Assembly (NCBI GenBank): GCA_020437385.1
Contig: JAGQWL010000169.1
Coordinates: 1-35,754, forward strand
Direction of reading: 5' to 3'
Source: Bacteroidota bacterium
Lineage (GTDB): Bacteria; Bacteroidota; Rhodothermia; Rhodothermales; JABDKH01
DNA length: 35,754 bases
The notes under the pieces are model-generated. The model made no database searches and was not told the origin of the DNA. It worked only from the letters and a program-made list of their open reading frames with translations. The position numbers were made by a program, and so were the translations under genes. Below are positions 30,080-35,754 of this stretch, one piece after another (the first letter of the stretch is position 1; each line of letters opens with the position of its first letter).

Positions 30080-30083
30080 CGCG

Positions 30084-30620
30084 ATGACCCTCGGCCGAAA
30101 CACGCACATTGCTCTCGTTGCACTCACTTCCGTCGGGTTGATGGGGACCCTGTTGTTGGGTTGCCGACGCGCTGAACAACCGCCCGCCCAAACGGAACCT
30201 GCCTTCCGACCAGACGGAATCCTCGCGTTCCACGACCCCGACGGCAAGACCATTGTGCGGATTGCGATCGAGATCGCCGACACACCCGAGGCACAAGAGA
30301 TCGGGCTGATGAATCGCCGATCTCTTCCCGCCCTTGGAGGTATGGTCTTCCCGTCGGACACGGATCGGGAGCGCTCCTTCTGGATGAAGAATACTCCCCT
30401 CCCCCTGGATATTCTGTTCGTTCGTGCTGACAGCTCAATTGCGAATATCGCACGTCGAACGACACCGTTGTCCGAGGAGTTAATTGAAAGTGTTGGTCCC
30501 GTGAGGAGCGTCGTCGAAGTTCGTGCAGGTTTTACGGAACGGTACGGAATCGACACAACCTCTACGGTAAGTTGGGAGCGCCGGGACGACAGCGAACCAC
30601 GAACATCTGAACTTCAATAG
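30084..30620 (+). CDS. DUF192 lipoprotein (first copy)
   Basis: A 178-residue protein with a lipoprotein signal (hydrophobic residues 8-25, lipobox LLGC with the cysteine at 27) and a DUF192 domain. Typical DUF192 elements are IEIADTPEAQEIGLMNRRSL, GMVF, and FWMKNTPLPLDILFV, followed by VVEVRAGFTERYGID. The family's biochemical role is unknown to me; members are small periplasmic or lipid-anchored beta domains. It is 4 bp after hemW and 4 bp before a paralogue, so the three genes form one operon. This copy keeps the canonical WMKNTPLPLD motif. The family call is firm. Confidence 0.87.
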   Translation: MTLGRNTHIALVALTSVGLMGTLLLGCRRAEQPPAQTEPAFRPDGILAFHDPDGKTIVRIAIEIADTPEAQEIGLMNRRSLPALGGMVFPSDTDRERSFWMKNTPLPLDILFVRADSSIANIARRTTPLSEELIESVGPVRSVVEVRAGFTERYGIDTTSTVSWERRDDSEPRTSELQ

Positions 30621-30624
30621 CTGC

Positions 30625-31143
30625 ATGACGAGATTCTCATCCGCTACCATCCTGTCACTGTTGGTTTTCGCCGCAGTGCTCAGTTCCGCCTGCGGAAAGA
30701 AAGCGCCTTCCGACGATCCAGTCGTCACCGATGTACCGTTTCGCACCGACGGATCGTTGACCTTTCAACGGATTGGCGCGAACGGTGAGCTGGAGGCCAT
30801 TCAAACCATTTCGATCGAGATCGCGGACACCGACACGCTTCGGATGCGCGGCTTGATGGACAGGCAGCACATCCCGTTCGATCGGGGGATGTTGTTCATC
30901 TTCCCGTTCGCTGAGACGCAGAGCTTCTGGATGGCAAACACTCAGAGCAGTCTGGACATTATGTTTGTATCCAGCGACTCGGTCATCAACGACATCCACA
31001 AATACACCAAGCCGCTGTCGTCAGCCCAGGTCACCGGCAGTGATCCTGCACAGTTTGTTGTCGAAGTGGCAGCCGGTTTCGCAGACAATGAAGGGGTGAA
31101 CGTCGGCGACCGAATAACGTGGACCAAAGAGACCACCGAGTAG
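30625..31143 (+). CDS. DUF192 lipoprotein (second copy)
   Basis: A 172-residue paralogue of the preceding gene with its own lipobox (SSAC, cysteine about residue 24). The DUF192 domain shows IEIADTDTLRMRGLMDRQHI, GMLFIFPF, FWMANTQSSLDIMFV and VVEVAAGFADNEGVNVGDRI. Compared with the first copy, the central WMKNTPLPLD reads WMANTQSSLD, so the lysine and both prolines are lost, while the Gly-Asp before the last strand (VGDRITW) is better preserved. The two probably arose by tandem duplication and have since diverged. It ends 26 bp from the convergent Fe-S carrier gene. Confidence 0.87.
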   Translation: MTRFSSATILSLLVFAAVLSSACGKKAPSDDPVVTDVPFRTDGSLTFQRIGANGELEAIQTISIEIADTDTLRMRGLMDRQHIPFDRGMLFIFPFAETQSFWMANTQSSLDIMFVSSDSVINDIHKYTKPLSSAQVTGSDPAQFVVEVAAGFADNEGVNVGDRITWTKETTE

Positions 31144-31169
31144 GACTGCCAAACCCTTCAGTGGTGCTT

Positions 31170-31502
31170 CTACAATCCAAACGATTCGCCGCAAGCACAC
31201 GTCCGCTCGGCCTGAGGATTGAGGAAATGAAAACCCTTGCCCTCGAGCCCATCAGAGAAGTCCAACTCTGTCCCATCCATGTATAACAGGGTCTTGGCAT
31301 CAAGAACAACCCTGAGACCGTTGACGACTGATGTTTCGTCGTCATTCGCCACGGTGGTATCCCACCCCAGATCGTAGGTGAGACCTGAACAACCTCCCGG
31401 GATGACAGCGAACCGCAGGAAGCTGGCGTCGAGGTCGACGCCCTCCGTCTCTGCTATCTTGAGTATCCGAGCCCGTGCGGCGTCTGTGATGGAAAGGTTC
31501 AT
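31170..31502 (-). CDS. A-type Fe-S carrier protein (IscA/SufA/HesB family)
   Basis: A 110-residue scaffold or carrier that holds an Fe-S cluster and delivers it to client proteins. The three conserved cysteines are visible: one in VIPGGCSGLTYDLGW and two in the CACGESFGL terminus. Other family features are the N-terminal NLSITDAARARI and the FHFLNPQAERTC segment. The ATG at 31502 gives the standard length; the frame stays open upstream without homology. It is divergent from sufBCDS over a 247-bp shared gap, so it probably belongs to the same Fe-S assembly set. Confidence 0.94.
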   Translation of the reverse strand: MNLSITDAARARILKIAETEGVDLDASFLRFAVIPGGCSGLTYDLGWDTTVANDDETSVVNGLRVVLDAKTLLYMDGTELDFSDGLEGKGFHFLNPQAERTCACGESFGL

Positions 31503-31749
31503 TGTCGATTTCTTGGTCAAACATTCAGGTGCGACCGTGTCGCCGTGCCCCGTAAACCGGCAGCGCTCCAGTACGGTTCCGACCGTCACGAACACGACGC
31601 ATGGGAGGATAGAATGTGACCGCAGCAGGGCGTGTCGTCGTCGGGTCACCTGGCAAGAACCGGGAAACCAAATTCCGTAGATTCAGTCTAAATAAGCCGC
31701 ACTTAGTCGACGTACGCGAGACCAGCAGCAGAAACCAACTCGAAACCAG

Positions 31750-33207
31750 ATGAGCAGTGAAAAGGAATTTCTTCAGGGAGTCGCCGACAGCGAATACGAA
31801 TACGGATTCGTAACGGAGATCGATGCGGACACCGCTCCGCGCGGTCTTTCGGAAGATACCGTCCGGCTGATCGCATCGAAGCGCAACGAACCTGACTGGA
31901 TGGTCGAGTGGCGGCTGAAGGCATTTCGCCACTGGGCTTCTCTCGCCGAGCAGAAGGCATACCCACGATGGGCGCATCTGAAGTATCCAGACATCGACTT
32001 TCAGAACATAAGCTATTATTCGGCACCCAACCGGAAGCCGAAATACAACAGCCTGGATGAGGTGGACCCTGAAGTTCTCAACACCTTTGAACGACTTGGG
32101 ATATCGCTGACCGAGCAGAAGCGCTTGATGGGTGTCGCTGTCGACGTCGTCATGGACAGCGTCTCCGTTGCCACAACCTTCAAGGAAGAACTCGCGAAAC
32201 ACGGCATTATCTTCTGTTCGTTTGGCGAGGCAATCGAGAATCACCCCGAGCTCGTTCAGAAGTATATCGGGTCTGTCGTCCCCTACACCGACAACTTTTA
32301 CGCCTCGCTGAATTCGGCGGTGTTCAGTGACGGCTCGTTCTGCTATATCCCCCCTGGCGTGCGATGCCCGATGGAGTTGAGCACTTACTTTCGCATCAAC
32401 GAAGCCGGTACTGGACAATTCGAACGCACGCTGATCATCGCTGACAAGGGATCGTACGTCTCGTACCTGGAGGGTTGTACCGCTCCCATGCGTGACGAGA
32501 ACCAGCTGCATGCGGCGGTGGTCGAGATTGTCGCCCACGAAGATGCCGAAGTGAAGTACTCAACGATTCAGAACTGGTATCCCGGCAATGTCCGAGGTGA
32601 AGGCGGCATCTACAATTTCGTGACGAAGCGCGGAATCTGTGACGGCGATCGGTCGAAGATCTCCTGGACCCAACTCGAGACAGGCAGCGCGATAACCTGG
32701 AAATATCCCAGCGTAATCCTGAAGGGTAACGACAGCGTCGGCGAGTTCTATTCAGTCGCGTTCACGAAGGCTCGCCAACAGGCCGACACGGGAACCAAGA
32801 TGATTCACCTCGGCCGGAATACAAGCAGTACCATTATTTCGAAGGGCATCTCTGCCGGGGAAAGCAACAACAGCTACCGGGGGCTGGTACGAATCAGCAG
32901 TAAGGCTGAAAATGCCCGAAATTTCTCTCAGTGCGACTCGCTGCTCCTTGGAGACCGCTGCGGTGCCCACACGTTCCCCTACATCGAGGTCAACAACAGT
33001 TCCGGACAGGTAGAGCACGAAGCGACTACATCCAAGGTGGGCGAAGATCAGATTTTTTATTGCAATCAGCGCGGAATCGGAGAAGCTGAGGCAATCAAAT
33101 TGATCGTCAACGGATTCTGCAAGGAAATTCTCGCCGAACTGCCCATGGAGTTCGCCGTAGAGGCGCAGAAGCTGCTCGCCATCGAACTGGAGGGAAGCGT
33201 TGGCTAG
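31750..33207 (+). CDS. sufB: Fe-S cluster assembly scaffold SufB
   Basis: The 485-residue SufB forms the SufBC2D scaffold on which clusters are built. Conserved features include C243 in [10 protein letters not shown], the [16 protein letters not shown] segment with C395, and H423-E424 in [16 protein letters not shown]; the C395-H423 spacing equals that of the key Cys405-His433 pair in E. coli SufB. The N-terminal region ([20 protein letters not shown]) is also typical. No Shine-Dalgarno site is visible before the ATG. sufC follows after 48 bp. The gene is the first of a suf operon. Confidence 0.97.
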   Translation: MSSEKEFLQGVADSEYEYGFVTEIDADTAPRGLSEDTVRLIASKRNEPDWMVEWRLKAFRHWASLAEQKAYPRWAHLKYPDIDFQNISYYSAPNRKPKYNSLDEVDPEVLNTFERLGISLTEQKRLMGVAVDVVMDSVSVATTFKEELAKHGIIFCSFGEAIENHPELVQKYIGSVVPYTDNFYASLNSAVFSDGSFCYIPPGVRCPMELSTYFRINEAGTGQFERTLIIADKGSYVSYLEGCTAPMRDENQLHAAVVEIVAHEDAEVKYSTIQNWYPGNVRGEGGIYNFVTKRGICDGDRSKISWTQLETGSAITWKYPSVILKGNDSVGEFYSVAFTKARQQADTGTKMIHLGRNTSSTIISKGISAGESNNSYRGLVRISSKAENARNFSQCDSLLLGDRCGAHTFPYIEVNNSSGQVEHEATTSKVGEDQIFYCNQRGIGEAEAIKLIVNGFCKEILAELPMEFAVEAQKLLAIELEGSVG

Positions 33208-33255
33208 TATTCCAATCGGACCTTTGAACGTAACTGCTGATCGAACCAACAAGGC

Positions 33256-34035
33256 ATGAGTAACGCGGAAATGCTGGAAATAAAAAACCTTACAGCCGGA
33301 ATCGAGGACAACGAGATCCTCAAGGGAATTAATCTGAGTATCGGAGCGGGCGAGGTCCACGCGATCATGGGGCCAAATGGCTCTGGCAAGAGCACGCTCG
33401 CTTCTGTGCTGGCCGGTCGCGAGGACTTTGAAGTAACCGGAGGTGAAGTGTCGTTCAAGGGACACGACCTGCTTGAAATGGAGGTTGAGGAACGTGCCCG
33501 CGAAGGACTCTTCCTGGCATTCCAGTACCCCGTCGAACTCCCCGGCGTCAGCATGGCAAACTTCCTGAAGGAAGCCGTCAACTCTGTCCGATCGCACCGG
33601 GGTCAGGACGCACTGAGTGCGGTCGAGTTTATCAAGTTGATGAAGGAGCGCGCCGCGTTGGTTGACCTGAACCCGGATTTGAAGAAACGCGCTGTCAACG
33701 AGGGGTTCTCGGGCGGCGAAAAGAAACGCAATGAGATCTTCCAGCTGGCAATGCTTGAGCCATCACTCGCGATTCTGGATGAAACGGATTCCGGTCTTGA
33801 TATTGATGCCCTCAGGATCGTAGCTGACGGTGTGAACCGACTCCGATCGGAGAACCGCTCTTTCCTGGTTATTACGCACTATCAGCGGTTGCTTAACTAC
33901 ATCGTGCCGGACTTCGTTCACGTGCTTCTGAATGGTCGTATCGTGAAGTCCGGCGGCAAGGATCTCGCGCTCAAGCTCGAGGAACACGGATACGACTGGA
34001 TCAAGGAAGAGCTCGACATCGCAGAGCCGGCATAG
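33256..34035 (+). CDS. sufC: Fe-S assembly ATPase SufC
   Basis: A 259-residue ABC-type ATPase that powers conformational change in SufBC2D. Walker A is GPNGSGKST (39-47), the signature is FSGGEKKR (151-158), Walker B with its catalytic glutamate is LAILDE (171-176), and the switch histidine is H208 in ITHYQRLL. The LPGVSMANFLKEAVN stretch is a SufC hallmark. The protein is cytoplasmic with no membrane domain. It lies between sufB and sufD in the standard order. Confidence 0.97.
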   Translation: MSNAEMLEIKNLTAGIEDNEILKGINLSIGAGEVHAIMGPNGSGKSTLASVLAGREDFEVTGGEVSFKGHDLLEMEVEERAREGLFLAFQYPVELPGVSMANFLKEAVNSVRSHRGQDALSAVEFIKLMKERAALVDLNPDLKKRAVNEGFSGGEKKRNEIFQLAMLEPSLAILDETDSGLDIDALRIVADGVNRLRSENRSFLVITHYQRLLNYIVPDFVHVLLNGRIVKSGGKDLALKLEEHGYDWIKEELDIAEPA

Positions 34036-34089
34036 TGGCCGGCCTGCAAGTTGCCCGATAGAACGAAACTCTGGGAGTCAGCAAAACAC

Positions 34090-35406
34090 GTGACGGAATC
34101 AATCACACATCAGTCAGCAGAAGCGCGGCTTGTCGCCGAGCACCGTGCCATGCTTGGAGCCGCGTTAAACGGATCGAATGCGTTTCTGCACGAACGTCGT
34201 CGTTCAGCCGTTGAAGAGTTTGAACGCCTCGGCTTTCCGGCACCAAAGGATGAATCGTACAAGTACACGCGGATTGGCCGACTTTTCCAGGGAGAATACG
34301 CGGTCGACGCCGATGCGCCGCCTATATCGCAATCGCAGATCGACGCACTCGAGGTACCAGACCTTGATGCGCACAGGCTGGTCGTTGTAAACGGCCACTT
34401 TCAGCCCGAACATAGCCGGATCGGTTCGCTGCCGCCCGGCGTTATCGCCGGCGGCCTTCAGGATGCCTCGGCATCACACCCAGATGTGCTCAATCGGTTT
34501 GTTTCCAAGTTCACCGCGACGGACGCCGACCCGTTCGAGGCGCTGAATACTGCATTCGTCCGCGACGGCATCTTCATCTTCGTCCCGCGCGGCAAGACTG
34601 TTGAGAAGCCGTTTCACATTCTGAATCTTGTTTCGGTCAAGTCTCCGACGCTGGTGCAGCCGCGAGTCGTTGTGGCAGCTGAATCGGGAGCGGCCGTTTC
34701 CGTGATCGAGTCCAGCGTCGCAGTGGATTCCGTGTCCCCCACGCTCAACGCGGTTTCCGAGCTGTACGCTGACACTGACGCATTTGTCGACTATTACCGG
34801 CTCCAACTGGATCACAAAGCAGGAACTGTTGTCACGACTACCAATGTCTACCAGCAGTCCACTAGCAACGCGCGTACAACCACAATTACCCTTGGCGGCA
34901 GGGTCGTACGAAACAACCTCAGATTTCTGCCGGACGGCGAACACTGTGAGACACACTTGATGGGTCTCGTTGTGGCAAACGGCTCAATGCACGTCGACAA
35001 TCACACGAGCGTCGACCACGCCCGCCCGAATTGCGTTTCGAACGAGTTGTACAAGAACATTCTGGCAGACCAGTCCACGGGAGTCTTTAATGGTCGCGTA
35101 CTGGTCCGTCAGGATTCGCAAAAGACACAGGCATATCAATCGAATCGCGCAGTCGTTCTCAGCGATGATGCCCGCATGTACTCCAAACCGGAGCTCGAGA
35201 TCTATGCGGACGATGTCATGTGTAGTCACGGCGCCGCTACCGGGCGGATTGACCCAGAGAGCATCTTTTATCTGAGGTCTCGAGGTCTTTCTCTGGAGGA
35301 TGCGCGTAAGATGATGCTTCAGGCCTTCAGTCGCGACGTGACGGACTCCATCAGGGTCGCTCCGTTGCGTGAATACGTGGACCAACTGGTCCGCCAGCGT
35401 CTGTGA
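34090..35406 (+). CDS. sufD: Fe-S assembly protein SufD
   Basis: SufD is the SufB paralogue of the scaffold complex and is needed for iron acquisition. The C-terminal half shows the family core: VDNHTSVDHARPNCVSNELYK, VFNGRVLVRQDSQKTQAYQSN, and ADDVMCSHGAATGRIDPES with the functionally important histidine. The N-terminal part has the GFPAPKDESYKYTRIGRL segment common to SufD. I took the GTG at 34090 (GGGAG 12 nt upstream); a TTG at 34051 without a ribosome site would add 13 residues. The stop is followed by sufS after 29 bp. Confidence 0.95.
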   Translation: MTESITHQSAEARLVAEHRAMLGAALNGSNAFLHERRRSAVEEFERLGFPAPKDESYKYTRIGRLFQGEYAVDADAPPISQSQIDALEVPDLDAHRLVVVNGHFQPEHSRIGSLPPGVIAGGLQDASASHPDVLNRFVSKFTATDADPFEALNTAFVRDGIFIFVPRGKTVEKPFHILNLVSVKSPTLVQPRVVVAAESGAAVSVIESSVAVDSVSPTLNAVSELYADTDAFVDYYRLQLDHKAGTVVTTTNVYQQSTSNARTTTITLGGRVVRNNLRFLPDGEHCETHLMGLVVANGSMHVDNHTSVDHARPNCVSNELYKNILADQSTGVFNGRVLVRQDSQKTQAYQSNRAVVLSDDARMYSKPELEIYADDVMCSHGAATGRIDPESIFYLRSRGLSLEDARKMMLQAFSRDVTDSIRVAPLREYVDQLVRQRL

Positions 35407-35435
35407 CGGCCCACCCGCCACTATTGGACCGCCGA

Positions 35436-35754
35436 ATGAATCAAGCGCCAGTTCAAGTCACTCGTCAATTCGACATCGATCAGATCAGATCGAACTTCCC
35501 AATACTTGGTGAGGAGGTGAACGGTCACCGGCTCGCCTACCTGGACAATGCAGCGACGACTCAAAAACCGATCCAGGTGGTTGAGCGGGTGGCGCGATAT
35601 TACCGAGCGGAAAACAGCAATGTGCATCGTGGTGTGCACTCGCTGAGCCAACGTGCGACGGACGCGTTCGAGTCGGTACGGGAGCGGGTACGGCAATACA
35701 TCGGTGCTGCCGATACGAGCGAAGTAGTCTTCACTTCCGGCACCACGGATGCAA
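35436..35754 (+). CDS. sufS: Cysteine desulfurase SufS (3' truncated by the window end)
   Basis: The first 106 codons of a PLP-dependent cysteine desulfurase, which supplies sulfur for cluster assembly by converting cysteine to alanine. Visible motifs are IRSNFPILGEEVNGH, LAYLDNAATTQKP and NSNVHRGVHSLSQRATDAFE, then EVVFTSGTTDA at the window edge. These are typical of the group II (SufS/CsdA) enzymes. The PLP lysine and active cysteine lie beyond the window. The position after sufD matches the usual sufBCDS order. The ATG at 35436 fits the family start. Confidence 0.95.
   Translation, partial: MNQAPVQVTRQFDIDQIRSNFPILGEEVNGHRLAYLDNAATTQKPIQVVERVARYYRAENSNVHRGVHSLSQRATDAFESVRERVRQYIGAADTSEVVFTSGTTDA

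Noticed and set aside
31678..31690. TAGA-5-TCTA dyad before sufB
   Set aside because: Only 4 bp per arm and no match to known IscR or SufR sites.

Overview
The window looks like an ordinary, gene-dense chromosomal stretch of a Gram-negative bacterium of the Bacteroidota/Rhodothermota (FCB) type. The reasons are a moderately high GC content, an LptD-type LPS assembly protein together with an LptF/G permease, FCB-style outer-membrane barrel and TPR proteins, a DUF3467 gene, a complete sufBCDS order, few strong Shine-Dalgarno sites, and a topoisomerase I that ends in a histone-H1-like Lys/Ala tail. The phylum is my inference from gene content and was not tested. I see no tRNA, rRNA, CRISPR array, insertion sequence, prophage or attachment site.

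Layout. 1-2980 (+): the end of an unknown protein, an outer-membrane barrel and a secreted TPR protein, closed by a strong intrinsic terminator at 3003-3033. 3219-8508 (+): enolase, an FtsB/DivIC-like division protein, a ROK sugar kinase and LptD. 8516-10719 (-): succinyl-CoA ligase beta subunit followed by a lone ABC transporter ATPase. 10928-12013 (+): an LptF/LptG permease. 12033-13796 (-): cystathionine beta-synthase, then DUF3467. 13913-18046 (+): a soluble hybrid histidine kinase, then Lon protease. 18067-18703 (-): two overlapping small genes of unknown function. 18976-19980 (+): RsgA. 20010-22832 (-): TopA.

23130-28207 is one minus-strand block, read fixA, fixB, fixC, fixX, a glutaryl-CoA-dehydrogenase-like enzyme, then a small membrane protein. 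The dehydrogenase probably passes electrons through the electron transfer flavoprotein (FixAB) to FixC/FixX and the quinone pool. 28441-31143 (+) is a tight cluster of a small barrel protein, HemW and two DUF192 lipoproteins. 31170-35754 holds an A-type Fe-S carrier (-) divergent from sufB, sufC, sufD and the start of sufS (+). Fe-S assembly thus sits next to several Fe-S users (HemW, FixX, FixC).

No wholly new system stands out. The best leads are the two-gene unit at 18067-18703 with an H1-like tail beside the similarly tailed TopA, a ROK kinase that has lost its zinc cysteines, the split ETF:quinone oxidoreductase with its dehydrogenase, the tandem DUF192 lipoproteins behind hemW, and a perfect 16-bp palindrome upstream of lon.
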